A DNA stretch of 64,000 nucleotides from Paraburkholderia sp. ZP32-5. GTDB lineage: Bacteria > Pseudomonadota > Gammaproteobacteria > Burkholderiales > Burkholderiaceae. Shown piece by piece: positions 56,110 through 64,000 of the stretch; within the stretch, counting starts at the first letter, position 1, and every line of letters begins with the position of its first letter. The position numbers were made by a program, and so were the translations under genes. The stretch lies in assembly GCF_021390495.1 (NCBI RefSeq), contig NZ_JAJEJP010000001.1, positions 4,030,001-4,094,000 of the forward strand. The letters run 5' to 3'. A model generated the notes under the pieces. That model searched no databases and had not been told where the DNA came from. It saw only the letters and a program-made list of their open reading frames with translations.

Positions 56110-56970
56110 TTATTTCGCCTTGACGCGGCGCACGTGCTCTTCGAGCTCGGCGAACGACGGACGCTCGGTCGAGAACAGCACCTTGCGGCCGAACTCGACG
56201 GCAATCGCCGGCGCGTAGCCGTTCAGGCTCGCGAGAATCGTCACCTTGATGCACTGGAACATCTTGGTCGACTCGGTCACGCGCTGTTCGGCGACGCTCG
56301 CGAGCGGGCCGATCAGACCGTACGACAACAGAATGCCGAGGAAGGTACCGACCAGCGCCTGCGCGATCATCTCGCCGAGCACCGCGGGCGGCTTGTCGGC
56401 CGAGGCCATCGTGTGCACCACGCCCATCACCGCGGCGACGATACCGAACGCGGGCATCGCGTCGCCGACCTTGTTCAGCGCATGCGCGGGCGCTTCGCCT
56501 TCCTGGTGGTGCGTCTCGATTTCCTCGTCCATCAGGCTTTCGATCTCGAACGCGTTCATGTTGCCGCCGACCATCAGACGCAGATAGTCGGTCAGGAACT
56601 CGACGATGTGATGGTCGGCGAGGATCTTCGGGTACTGCGTGAAGATCGGGCTCTTCGACGGATCGTCGATGTCGGCTTCGAGCGTCAGCGTGCCTTCCTT
56701 GCGAGCTTTCGCCAGCAGCACGTACAGGAGCCCCATCAGCTCCATATAGACGTCCTTGTTGTACTTCGCGCCCTTGAACAGCGTCGGGATGACGCGCAGT
56801 GTTGCCTTGATCGTCTTCATCCCGTTACCGAGAATGAACGCGCCGAGGCCGGCACCCGCGATCATCAGCACTTCAACGGGCTGCATCAGCGCGCCGAGAT
56901 GACCGCCTTCCAGCGCGTAACCGCCGAAAACGGACAATATCGTCACGAGTGTTCCCACGAATATCAGCAC
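56110..56970 (-). CDS. motA: flagellar motor stator protein MotA
   Basis: A 286-residue four-helix proton-channel protein (VTILSVFGGYALEGGHLGAL; MPAFGIVAAVMGVVHTMAS; GTFLGILLSYGLIGPLA) with a large cytoplasmic loop that contacts FliG. Start is a GTG at 56970 with GAGGG about eight bases upstream. 138 bp after flhC, with a sigma-28-like promoter in the gap. Confidence 0.97.
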   Translation of the reverse strand: MLIFVGTLVTILSVFGGYALEGGHLGALMQPVEVLMIAGAGLGAFILGNGMKTIKATLRVIPTLFKGAKYNKDVYMELMGLLYVLLAKARKEGTLTLEADIDDPSKSPIFTQYPKILADHHIVEFLTDYLRLMVGGNMNAFEIESLMDEEIETHHQEGEAPAHALNKVGDAMPAFGIVAAVMGVVHTMASADKPPAVLGEMIAQALVGTFLGILLSYGLIGPLASVAEQRVTESTKMFQCIKVTILASLNGYAPAIAVEFGRKVLFSTERPSFAELEEHVRRVKAK

Positions 56971-57014
56971 TGCCGAGCCCTCACAAAAAGCGACGTTGAC
57001 CGTCGTTAAACTGG

Positions 57015-57041
57015 TTTACGGCAACGGCGCGAAAAACTTTG
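57015..57041 (-). promoter_or_regulatory. candidate sigma-28 promoter for motA-che operon
   Basis: Minus strand CAAAGTTT, 11 bases, GCCGTAAA: thirteen of sixteen consensus bases with exact spacing, about 45 bp before motA. Would make motAB-che a late transcript independent of flhDC. Confidence 0.7.
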
Positions 57042-57108
57042 GGGGGAAACGCCGACCGTTAATCCGGTGTAAACCAGAGGAATTCGCCGCCCGCCGGGCG
57101 TGCGACGG

Positions 57109-57813
57109 TTAGAGGCCGGCGACGGCGCTGGGCGCCCGGGTGGCAGCGGCGCGCGCGGCGTGGGCCGCCTCGCGGACTGTGCGGCTTGCGCGGGCCGCCT
57201 TGCCGGTGGGGGCGCTGGGGCCGATAGCGCCGGTGGGGCCGGCCGCTTGCGGCGCGGCGCGGAAGTCGGCGGATTGCTCCGCCGGCTGTGATTGCACGGC
57301 CCGCCTGGTTTTGCCCGCGCGCGACGGCGGCTGACACAGCCCGCAGACGAACCCATGCTGCGGATCGTGCGCGTGTGCGACGAAATGCCCGCCACAGCGG
57401 CGGCAGGCGCTCGTTTGCAACAGCCCGGAATCGAAGAAGCGCACCAGCGTCCATGCGCGCGTCAGACTGAGCACCGGCTCGTCGGCGTGCAGCTGGACGT
57501 GCTCCAGATAAAGCCGGTAGCTCTTCACGATCGCCTCGATCGTGCGGCAGCCGCCGTGACCGGCGATGAAGCGGTAGATGTTATAGAACAGCGACGAATG
57601 AAAGTTCGGCTGCCAGGTCATGAACCAGTCGGCCGAAAACGGCAGCATGCCCTTGGGTGGCGACACCCCTTTCAGTTCCTTGTACAGCCTGATCAGCCGG
57701 TCGCGTGACAGACTGGTTTCCGCCTCCAGCAGCTGCAGGCGGGCGCCCAGCCCGATCAGTTCGATCGCAAGAGTGATGTCCCTGACTTCGAGTACGACGC
57801 TCTTACCGGCCAT
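57109..57813 (-). CDS. flhC: flagellar transcriptional master activator FlhC
   Basis: A 234-residue subunit of the FlhD4C2 activator ([40 protein letters not shown]). The four zinc cysteines are in ACRRCGGHF and FVCGLCQPP. About 55 residues of Ala/Pro/Thr-rich tail follow the zinc site, absent from the 192-residue enteric protein. The start is ATG 57813, overlapping the flhD stop as TGATG. Confidence 0.96.
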   Translation of the reverse strand: MAGKSVVLEVRDITLAIELIGLGARLQLLEAETSLSRDRLIRLYKELKGVSPPKGMLPFSADWFMTWQPNFHSSLFYNIYRFIAGHGGCRTIEAIVKSYRLYLEHVQLHADEPVLSLTRAWTLVRFFDSGLLQTSACRRCGGHFVAHAHDPQHGFVCGLCQPPSRAGKTRRAVQSQPAEQSADFRAAPQAAGPTGAIGPSAPTGKAARASRTVREAAHAARAAATRAPSAVAGL

Positions 57814-58130
57814 CAGCCGATCTGCTCGACCGGCTGGCCCGCCATCAGGATCGCCGAGTGCGCCTGCGCGACGGCGCTTTGCTTGCCCTTGTCCGCGAGG
57901 GCCGACAGCACTGCGTGATCGTCGAAACGGAATCGGCACAGCATCTGGTTGGACGCCGCGAGCTTGACGGTCTGAGCCAACGACAGATTGGCGAGCACAT
58001 CCGCCAGCTGATCCGAAATTCCCATGCGAAACATGCCCATCGGCTTATCTTCGCGCAACAGACGCTGTGCGAGTAGCAAATAGGACAGGTTGACTTCTCT
58101 GATCTCATTGAGCATATCGCTCGTGCTCAT
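57813..58130 (-). CDS. flhD: flagellar transcriptional master activator FlhD
   Basis: A 105-residue protein ([48 protein letters not shown]), the DNA-contacting partner of FlhC in the class I master regulator. The ATG follows GGGGGAAATC. A TAGGAA-N3-TTCCTA palindrome lies about 180 bp upstream as a possible input site. Confidence 0.96.
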   Translation of the reverse strand: MSTSDMLNEIREVNLSYLLLAQRLLREDKPMGMFRMGISDQLADVLANLSLAQTVKLAASNQMLCRFRFDDHAVLSALADKGKQSAVAQAHSAILMAGQPVEQIG

Positions 58131-58879
58131 GATTTCCCCCGTACATATAAGCGGCTGGTCAGGCCGTTTTGCGGAAACGTTTGCCGAACGCGCAGCGTTA
58201 CGCAGCGCGACTCGGTCGTTTCTGGTCTTGAGGCATTGTGTCTAAAGGGGGGGCTGACGAAAATCGGAGAGACACCCCGGCGTCCCGCCGGATAAATCCG
58301 TCATTTGTGTAGGAATTTTTCCTACAGCCGGCGCCGCCGGAGAAGTAGCAGGTGGGATGAAAACGTTGCGCAGCGTGGAGTCGGCGATGCGCTTTAACAT
58401 GACTGCGGCAGCTATTAGCCGTCCTGGATGGTGAGCATTCAGGCGCTTTTTTTCGCACCTTGAAATGCTGGGAAACAATTATAAGAGCTTTCGACTTTCG
58501 CACAACGCGGCTATTTCGAGTCTATTTTCCATTTTTTCGAAGTCCGGGCGCGGCGCTTGCTCGTGCGCGTTGACCCGCGTGGGCCCGCGTTGGCCTGTTG
58601 AGCGTTTGTTTAAGTATGCGGTTTGACGCTCCCCATCTATCGGGACGGCCCGCCATATGAGCTGTAACGGCGCGTGTTTCGCGCTGTAACAACATTAAGC
58701 GTTTGAAAAATGACTCGAATTAGCGTCGTCGATCCCGATAATGAACGCTAAGGGATTACCCGATGCAATTCCGAGCACCCCCGGGCGGCGGCTTACCGCG
58801 CCCAACCGTCCGTCAGGCATTCGCTTCATGCGCTACCCGCGCGCCGCTGTGCGAAGCCTCAGTGAACAGGAGAAACCGC
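58131..58879. other. 749-bp divergent region between flhD and the glycosyltransferase gene
   Basis: No convincing gene; small frames on both strands are not supported. It should hold the flhDC control region, including the palindrome at 58308-58326. The glycosyltransferase side includes TAAGGGATTACCC (58749) just before an in-frame ATG at 58763 that I do not take as the start. Confidence 0.65.
58308..58326. promoter_or_regulatory. palindromic operator candidate upstream of flhDC
   Basis: TGTAGGAA, TTT, TTCCTACA: a perfect 8-bp inverted repeat. It resembles the RcsB-type box (TAAGAATATTCCTA) and a second copy of the core (TAGGAA-N3-TTCCTC) at 60686-60700. Confidence 0.5.
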
Positions 58880-59944
58880 ATGCGAATCGCACAAATTGCG
58901 CCGCTGTATGAAGCTGTCCCCCCAAAACTTTATGGCGGCACCGAGCGTGTCGTGTCGTATCTGAGCGAAGCACTGGTCGATCTCGGACACGACGTGACGC
59001 TGTTCGCGAGCGGCGATTCGGTCACTTCGGCAAATCTGGAGGCGTGCTGGCCGCGCGCGCTGCGCCTCGATCCGACGATTCGCGACGCGCTGGCGCCGCA
59101 CATCCTGATGATGGAAAAGGTGCGCAAGGTCGCGCACGAGTTCGACGTGCTGCACTTTCACCTCGACTACATGCCGTTTCCGCTCTTCACGACGATGGAC
59201 ACGCCGTTCGTGACCACGCTGCACGGCCGACTCGATCTACCGGAACTGCAGCCGGTGTTCGATACGTTCTCGCACGTGCCGGTCGTGTCGATTTCGGATT
59301 CGCAGCGCATCCCGCTGCCGCAGGCCAACTGGCTCAGCACGATCTATCACGGGCTGCCGGAGCAACTGCTGACGCCGCAGCCGCACAAGAAGCCCGAATA
59401 TCTGGCGTTTCTCGGCCGCATCTGCCCGGAAAAACGCGTCGATACAGCCATCAAGATCGCTGCGCAAAGCGGTCTGCCGCTGAAGATCGCCGCCAAGGTG
59501 GACAAGGTCGACATGGACTACTTCAAGCGCGAGATCGAGCCGTTGCTGTCGATGGCGCATGTGGAATTCGTCGGCGAGATCAACGAGGCGCAGAAGCCGG
59601 AGTTTCTGTCGGGCGCCAAGGCGCTGCTGTTCCCGATCGACTGGTCGGAGCCGTTCGGCCTCGTGATGATCGAGTCGATGGCGTGCGGCACGCCGGTGAT
59701 CGCGTTCAACCGCGGTTCGGTGCCGGAAGTGATCGACCATGGCGTGACCGGCTATATCGTCGAGGACGTGCAAGGCGCGGTGGCCGCGCTGCAGCGTCTC
59801 GATGAACTGTCGCGCACGGAAATCCGCGCGCAGTTCGAGCGCCGCTTCAGCTCGAAAACGATGGCGCAGAACTATGTCGACGGCTATTCGGCGTTGATTG
59901 AAACGACGCGCCGCCCGGTATTGCGTCAGGTGGCGGTCGGCTAA
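58880..59944 (+). CDS. GT4-family glycosyltransferase
   Basis: A 354-residue GT-B fold enzyme: N-terminal acceptor domain (RIAQIAPLYEAVPPKLYGGT, ERVVSYLSEALVDLGHDV) and C-terminal nucleotide-sugar domain (LAFLGRICPEKRVDTAIKIA, WSEPFGLVMIESMACGTPVI) with the E-x7-E motif EPFGLVMIE. Substrate unknown; such genes often act in envelope or storage glycan synthesis. ATG 58880 (ACAGGAGAAACCGC) is preferred over an upstream in-frame ATG at 58763. Confidence 0.88.
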   Translation: MRIAQIAPLYEAVPPKLYGGTERVVSYLSEALVDLGHDVTLFASGDSVTSANLEACWPRALRLDPTIRDALAPHILMMEKVRKVAHEFDVLHFHLDYMPFPLFTTMDTPFVTTLHGRLDLPELQPVFDTFSHVPVVSISDSQRIPLPQANWLSTIYHGLPEQLLTPQPHKKPEYLAFLGRICPEKRVDTAIKIAAQSGLPLKIAAKVDKVDMDYFKREIEPLLSMAHVEFVGEINEAQKPEFLSGAKALLFPIDWSEPFGLVMIESMACGTPVIAFNRGSVPEVIDHGVTGYIVEDVQGAVAALQRLDELSRTEIRAQFERRFSSKTMAQNYVDGYSALIETTRRPVLRQVAVG

Positions 59945-60301
59945 ACGCGACTGGAAAGCGCGCCGGTGCTTTTTGTACACCGGCCGTTTCCAGTGCGCCC
60001 GATCCACATTTTGGGTGCGCGTTTTGAACGAATCGGCTTTGAACGCACCGCTTTGAACCCGCCGCTCTGAACGGGCAATAGAGACGAATAGCGAACGAAT
60101 TCGAGCACGGAATCGTTTGCGCAAGCGAAAATTGACAATTATCTCGTCATCCGCACGAGAAAAAGCCGCCTCGCAAGGGCGGCTTTTTTAATGGCCCGAC
60201 GGTTGTGCACACCTGCGGATTAGCGCGTAGTCAATAAGAGCAAAACACCAAAAATTACCTTCAGGCCGCTTTCATCCGCACTGCCGGGCTTCGCTTCGAA
60301 C
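59945..60301. other. 357-bp convergent gap between glycosyltransferase and H-NS genes
   Basis: No gene. Contains short near-repeats of TTTGAACG(C/A) (60020-60060) and the intrinsic terminator at 60161-60189. Confidence 0.65.
60161..60189. terminator. bidirectional intrinsic terminator
   Basis: AAAAGCCGCC, loop TCGCAAG, GGCGGCTTTT followed by more T: a perfect 10-bp stem with A- and T-runs on both sides, serving the convergent glycosyltransferase and H-NS family genes. Confidence 0.93.
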
Positions 60302-60604
60302 TCAGGCCGAGCCAATCAAAAAGCGCTCGCGATTCTTGCCGACGATCCATTTGGGCGGCTTGCCGCGACCGCTCCACGTATTGCCTGACTTCGGGTCTTG
60401 GTATTTCGCCGGCAGCGGCGCCTTCTTCGGCGGGCGGCCCCGCTTCGCGGCGACCGCAAAGCCGAGATCCTGCGCGGTCAGACCGTATTCGGCGATCTTT
60501 TGGCGGATGTCGGCGACGACATTGTCGATCTCCGTGCGGCGCGCTTCTTCTGCTTGTGCCTGTAATTTGGCGATCTGCGCCTTGAGGTCTGCGTATTGAG
60601 ACAT
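60302..60604 (-). CDS. H-NS family nucleoid-associated protein
   Basis: A 100-residue protein: N-terminal coiled-coil oligomerisation domain (LKAQIAKLQAQAEEARRTEI), an AT-hook-like KRGRPPKK linker and the C-terminal H-NS DNA-binding motif (YQDPKSGNTWSGRGKPPKW). Silences AT-rich DNA. Preceded by an AT-rich 280-bp region with a TATAAT-like -10 and a TAGGAA palindrome. ATG follows GGGGAGAACCGA. Confidence 0.92.
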   Translation of the reverse strand: MSQYADLKAQIAKLQAQAEEARRTEIDNVVADIRQKIAEYGLTAQDLGFAVAAKRGRPPKKAPLPAKYQDPKSGNTWSGRGKPPKWIVGKNRERFLIGSA

Positions 60605-60650
60605 TCGGTTCTCCCCTTTCTAGAACTCATTCGACCGCAGACTAACTGTA

Positions 60651-60656
60651 ATTATA
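60651..60656 (-). promoter_or_regulatory. possible -10 element (TATAAT) of the H-NS family gene
   Basis: Perfect TATAAT on the minus strand, 47 bp before the start codon; no good -35 hexamer at the proper distance. Confidence 0.35.
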
Positions 60657-60685
60657 AAAATTCGCAATGGCGGGTAATACCGGTT

Positions 60686-60700
60686 TAGGAAAGTTTCCTC
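60686..60700. promoter_or_regulatory. TAGGAA-N3-TTCCTC palindrome between H-NS and aqpZ
   Basis: TAGGAAAGTTTCCTC has the same 6-3-6 layout as the flhDC-upstream palindrome. It lies about 82 bp upstream of the H-NS family gene. Confidence 0.4.
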
Positions 60701-60885
60701 AGATAATTATTAAACTGCGATGAATTGCAGAAGGTTCTTTTATCCCAAAATAATCACTGAGCCCGCTTTACCTTGACAATTTTTGACACTGGATTGGGAT
60801 AGCCCTGTCTAGAATTGCGCGCTGAACACATGCATACGCGCTTAGCGATGCATGCTCCAGAAGCGTCTTTAAGGGATTACCAATC

Positions 60886-61626
60886 ATGCAATTGTCAAAA
60901 CGCCTGGTCGCCGAAGTGTTCGGCACCTTCTGGCTTGTCCTCGGAGGCTGCGGCAGCGCGGTTCTCGCAGCGAATTTCGCCGGACCGCTTCATGGTCTCG
61001 GCATCGGCTTCGTCGGCGTCTCGTTCGCGTTCGGCCTGACCGTGCTGACGATGGCGTTCGCGATCGGCCATATCTCCGGCTGCCATCTGAATCCGGCGGT
61101 CAGCGTCGGCCTGACCGTCGCCGGCCGCTTCCCGGCGCGCGATCTTCTGCCGTATATCGTCGCCCAGGTGATCGGCGCCGTGCTCGGCGCGTTCGTGCTG
61201 TCGTTGATTGCATCGGGCAAGCCGGGCTTCGATCTCGTCGCGAGCGGATTCGCGACGAACGGCTACGGCGAGCACTCGCCGGGTCATTACTCGCTCGTCG
61301 CGGCATTCGTTTGCGAAGTGGTGATGACGGGCTTCTTCCTGTTCGTGATTCTCGGCGCGACCGATCGCCGCGCGCCGGCCGGCTTCGCGCCGATCGCGAT
61401 CGGCCTGTGCCTGACGCTGATCCATCTGATTTCGATTCCGGTCACCAACACGTCGGTCAACCCGGCGCGCTCCACCGGCCCGGCGCTGTTCGTCGGCGGT
61501 GCGGCGATCGATCAGCTGTGGCTGTTCTGGGTCGCGCCGATTATCGGCGCGGTGATCGCGGGCGTCCTGTATCCGCTGATCGCCGGGAACCGCAGCGAGA
61601 CCGCGCGCACGCTCGCGCTCGACTGA
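60886..61626 (+). CDS. aqpZ: aquaporin Z
   Basis: A 246-residue six-helix water channel with both NPA motifs (HLNPAVSV at about residue 68, SVNPARST at about 192) and the aromatic/Arg selectivity context of aquaporins rather than GlpF (ARST with no glycerol-type Asp insertions). Start [20 protein letters not shown] matches the AqpZ N-terminus. Followed by an intrinsic terminator. Confidence 0.95.
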   Translation: MQLSKRLVAEVFGTFWLVLGGCGSAVLAANFAGPLHGLGIGFVGVSFAFGLTVLTMAFAIGHISGCHLNPAVSVGLTVAGRFPARDLLPYIVAQVIGAVLGAFVLSLIASGKPGFDLVASGFATNGYGEHSPGHYSLVAAFVCEVVMTGFFLFVILGATDRRAPAGFAPIAIGLCLTLIHLISIPVTNTSVNPARSTGPALFVGGAAIDQLWLFWVAPIIGAVIAGVLYPLIAGNRSETARTLALD

Positions 61627-61658
61627 TAGATCGTTGCGCGGTCCACGTAGTCGATAGG

Positions 61659-61686
61659 AACGGGCGCCTCGGCGCCCGTTTTTTTG
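61659..61686 (+). terminator. intrinsic terminator after aqpZ
   Basis: AACGGGCGCC, loop TC, GGCGCCCGTT followed by TTTTT, 33 bases after the aqpZ stop. Confidence 0.9.
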
Positions 61687-61773
61687 CGCTGGGCGATGCG
61701 GCGCACCGGACATCGGTTCGCGCGGCCCGCTGCTAGAATCGGGCGACCTCCCGGCTTCGCACAGGTGCTATCG

Positions 61774-62532
61774 ATGAACCGTTTCCGCGGATTCCTGCAT
61801 GGCGTCGCATTCGTGCTCAGTGGCTTGTGTATCGGTGGGCTCGCGACGCCCGTCGCGTACGCGGCTAATGCTGCGGCTAGCGCAGCGACGGTGGCCACGT
61901 CCACCGCTGCCGCCGGCGATGTCGAAACGCTCGTGTTCGTGCGCCACGGGGAAAAGCCCGCTCAAGGCTACGGCCAACTCGATTGCCAGGGGCTCAACCG
62001 CGCGCTTGCCTTGCCGGCCGTGATCGCCGCGAAGTTCGGCAAACCCGATGCGATCTATGCGCCCGACCCGGGCCAGCAGAAAGACGACGGTGGCCATCGC
62101 TACTATTACGTGCGTCCGCTCGCGACGATCGAGCCGACCGCGATTCAATTCCAGATGCCCGTGCAAACGCCGTATGGCTTCGAGCAGATCGATCAGCTCG
62201 GCAAAGCGCTCGTCGATCCGGCTAACCGCGGCAAGCTGATCGTGATCGCGTGGGAGCACAGGCTGATCGAAAAGCTGTCGCGCCAGATGCTGAGCGCGCA
62301 CGGCGGCAACGCGGCCGACATACCCAAATGGCGCAGCGGCGACTTCGACAGCATCTATATAGTTCGGCTCGATTGGCGCGACGGTACGCCTCGCGCGAGC
62401 TTCAAACACGATCGTGAAGGGCTCGACGGGCGCGCGGCCGATTGCCCTTGCGCGGCGTTGCCGGGAGCGGCGGCTTCGACTTCAGTTTCGCCGGCTTCGA
62501 TTTCAGCCGGGTCCGGGAGTTCGGCAGATTAA
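61774..62532 (+). CDS. histidine phosphatase family protein, exported
   Basis: A 252-residue protein with an N-terminal signal peptide (about residues 1-31, ending VAYAANA) and the phosphohistidine motif VFVRHGEKP (about 51-59). The catalytic fold is short of the usual phosphoglycerate mutase length, so the second His region may be in IVIAWEHRL. Probably a periplasmic phosphatase of unknown substrate. The C-terminus is Ser/Ala-rich. Confidence 0.8.
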   Translation: MNRFRGFLHGVAFVLSGLCIGGLATPVAYAANAAASAATVATSTAAAGDVETLVFVRHGEKPAQGYGQLDCQGLNRALALPAVIAAKFGKPDAIYAPDPGQQKDDGGHRYYYVRPLATIEPTAIQFQMPVQTPYGFEQIDQLGKALVDPANRGKLIVIAWEHRLIEKLSRQMLSAHGGNAADIPKWRSGDFDSIYIVRLDWRDGTPRASFKHDREGLDGRAADCPCAALPGAAASTSVSPASISAGSGSSAD

Positions 62533-62817
62533 TCGGGTAATACAGATGTAAGCCACGATTACGCGCGTCACCGGTTAAATCGGATAGCGCGCGCGCATCG
62601 GCGTTTGCCTGCCTCGTGCTGCTCTTCGGGATTGCCCATGCGGCGCGGCTTTCAGCGAAACGTTCCCGTTCGCCGCGACCACCGCGAGGCTTTTCCGTCC
62701 CCCTTCGATTGCCTCGACGATGCTTGCAGTCCGTAACATCTCGTCGCAGTCCGCGTCGCCCCGAGTGCGTACATTGGTCCTGTGCGACAAACCTACGTCG
62801 CGTCACAGGAGAGCAAC

Positions 62818-63096
62818 ATGAAACGCATCGTCACTCACTTGCTGGTAGCTGCCGGACTCGCGGCGGGCGCATGCGGTGTCGCCCAGGCGCACACGGATCT
62901 TAGCGTCGGCCTGTCGCTCGGCGCGCCGGCTTATGCGGCACCGACGCCGGTGTACTACGGCTATAGCGGCTGGAATCATCGCTACGACCACGGCTACTAC
63001 GCCCGTGACTATCATCGCTACGACCGCGGCTGGGGTCACGACAACCGCCGCTGGGGCCACGATGACCGCGGTGGGCATCGCGGATGGCGCGACTGA
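62818..63096 (+). CDS. small secreted Tyr/His/Arg-rich protein
   Basis: A 92-residue protein: signal peptide (to VAQA, about residue 24), then a short Ala/Pro stretch and a C-terminal region of repeated basic-aromatic units (NHRYDHGYYARDYHRYDRGW, GHDNRRWGHDDRG). Histidine-, tyrosine- and arginine-rich composition could bind metals or nucleic acids or associate with the envelope; nothing specific can be assigned. ATG follows CAGGAGAGCAAC. Confidence 0.75.
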   Translation: MKRIVTHLLVAAGLAAGACGVAQAHTDLSVGLSLGAPAYAAPTPVYYGYSGWNHRYDHGYYARDYHRYDRGWGHDNRRWGHDDRGGHRGWRD

Positions 63097-63222
63097 CGGG
63101 CGTGGGTCGGCGGGAATCCATCTGATGCCGATCCGCCTTGGGCGCGGTGAATGACCGTTGATCGTGGCTGACGATCGACAATCGATGAGGCCGGTCGAAG
63201 CCACCTCACAGCACGAAGTGTG

Positions 63223-63259
63223 CGGCCCGCATCCGCTAGCGTGGATGCGGGCCGGTTTT
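63223..63259. terminator. intrinsic terminator between secreted protein and HAD genes
   Basis: CGGCCCGCATCC, loop of eight, GGATGCGGGCCG then GTTTTA: perfect 12-bp stem between convergent genes. Confidence 0.85.
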
Positions 63260-63267
63260 ATTCCGGC

Positions 63268-64000
63268 TCACGACGTCAGTTCGTCGTCGAGCGAAAAGAG
63301 CTTGCGCAGATGATGCGCGACGCCCGCCTCGAAATTGTTGCCGATGCGTGGCACGTGAGGCAGACGGGTGATCAGATCGGGATTGGCGTTGTTCATCATG
63401 AACGGATGACCGGCCGTCTCGAGCAAGTCGATGTCGTTCATGTTGTCGCCAAACGCGACGCAATGCGCCGCGTCGACACCGAGGCGCTCGAGCACGATCT
63501 GCAGTGCGCGTCCTTTCGACACGTTCGACGTCATCACTTCCAGACAGTCCGGCAGCGAATAGGTCACGTACAGATGCTCGCCGAATTCACGCTCGAGGTT
63601 CGCGGCCACCTGCGCGAGATCGGCGGGGTCTCCGATGTAAAGCGCCTTCGCGATATCGGCGCCATCGTGGGCCGGCAGGTCGGTTATTTGATAGGTAAAG
63701 CCCGAGTCCCGATGGAACTTCAGCAGATCGGGCGCATCGCGATCGATCAGCCACGCGTCGTCGGCAAACAGATTCACGATCACGCGGCCATGCGCGCCGA
63801 CGATTTCCGGTTGCACGAGACGCTGGACGATCGCGGGCGGCAGATCGTCGGCGTGGATGACCGTGTTGTCCGGCGCGTGAATGCGCGCACCGTTCGACGT
63901 AATCAGATAAGGCTTGATGCCGAGCAGATCGCGGATGCCGGCGACATCGCAATAATGCCGCCCGGTGGCGATCACGAATTGCAGCCCATCGCTTTCCAGC
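63268..64000 (-). CDS. Cof-type HAD-IIB hydrolase (5' end outside window)
   Basis: Partial: the frame runs off the right edge and the N-terminal nucleophile motif DxDGTL is not in the window. What is present has the Cof/HAD-IIB features FVIATGRHY, TSNGARI, the lysine in NVSKGRALQIVLERLGV, and motif IV GDNMNDIDLLETAG. Members dephosphorylate sugar phosphates or FMN/PLP; the substrate here is unknown. Confidence 0.9.
   Translation of the reverse strand, partial: LESDGLQFVIATGRHYCDVAGIRDLLGIKPYLITSNGARIHAPDNTVIHADDLPPAIVQRLVQPEIVGAHGRVIVNLFADDAWLIDRDAPDLLKFHRDSGFTYQITDLPAHDGADIAKALYIGDPADLAQVAANLEREFGEHLYVTYSLPDCLEVMTSNVSKGRALQIVLERLGVDAAHCVAFGDNMNDIDLLETAGHPFMMNNANPDLITRLPHVPRIGNNFEAGVAHHLRKLFSLDDELTS

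Noticed and set aside
57031-57064. GGGGGGAAAC before motA as a fifth class II site
   Set aside because: The TATTC half-site is missing, and the sigma-28-like promoter already overlaps this place.
58763-58879. Upstream start for the glycosyltransferase
   Set aside because: The added 39 residues show no similarity to GT4 enzymes, and 58880 has a good ribosome site and the usual N-terminus.
1-64000. CRISPR arrays, tRNA, rRNA or prophage genes
   Set aside because: I saw no regularly spaced repeats, no tRNA or rRNA signatures and no phage structural or integrase genes.

Overview
The window is one continuous stretch of a high-GC betaproteobacterial chromosome, almost certainly Burkholderia sensu lato (Paraburkholderia-like). 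The reasons are the strong G/C third-position bias, the motility master operon flhDC, the order flhDC-motAB-cheYAW-MCP-cheRDBYZ-(DUF2844/DUF3443 pair)-flhBAFG-fliA, the short H-NS protein with an AT-hook, and a palindromic repeat of the kind I remember as abundant in Paraburkholderia. Nearly the whole chromosomal flagellar and chemotaxis regulon is here; flagellin (fliC) and the cap gene (fliD) are not.

Layout. 0.15-1.4 kb: an AhpD-like peroxidase-family gene and a PNPOx-fold flavoprotein gene. 1.4-4.2 kb (minus): a late operon fliS-fliT-second fliK-flhB C-domain gene behind a sigma-28-like promoter. 4.4-12.4 kb: fliE (minus) diverging from fliFGHIJK (plus). 12.4-14.46 kb: a palindromic repeat element split by an IS481-family insertion sequence with intact ends and a 7-bp target duplication. 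14.46-19.04 kb: fliLMNOPQR (plus). 19.1-31.6 kb (minus): flgBCDEFGHIJ, ycgR and flgKL. 31.85-34.5 kb (plus): flgA, flgM, flgN. 34.8-35.4 kb: a hicAB toxin-antitoxin locus whose toxin has a premature stop. 35.6-43.0 kb (minus): flhB-flhA-flhF-flhG-fliA. 43.2-45.05 kb: a DUF2844 gene and a DUF3443 lipoprotein gene. 45.5-58.1 kb (minus): flhDC-motAB and the chemotaxis operon, closed by an intrinsic terminator. 58.9-64 kb: a glycosyltransferase, an H-NS family regulator, aquaporin Z, a histidine phosphatase family protein, a small secreted protein and a HAD phosphatase cut by the window edge.

How it works together. FlhDC would switch on the basal-body, export and FliA genes. I see a shared motif (about ATAA-N17/18-TATTC) upstream of fliE/fliF, flgB/flgA, flhB and flhF that could be its site. 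FliA, held by FlgM until the hook is complete, would then drive sigma-28 promoters, for which I find matches upstream of fliS, flgK, ycgR, flgM and motA. The Che proteins couple a four-helix-bundle type receptor (tail DWETF) to the switch FliM/FliN/FliG, and the PilZ protein YcgR adds c-di-GMP braking.

Most noteworthy: (1) the DUF3443 lipoprotein carries, in order, the sequence landmarks of a pepsin-type (A1) bilobal aspartic protease; (2) an IS sits exactly in the hairpin loop of a large palindromic element inside the fli operon, with mirror-image base skew on both sides; (3) a second hook-length-switch pair (FliK-like plus a stand-alone FlhB C-domain without NPTH) is placed in a sigma-28 operon; (4) hicA is broken while hicB is intact; (5) FlhG lacks both Walker A lysines; (6) TAGGAA-N3-TTCCTA palindromes lie upstream of flhDC and of the H-NS gene. 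All calls come from reading the sequence alone; no database search was run.
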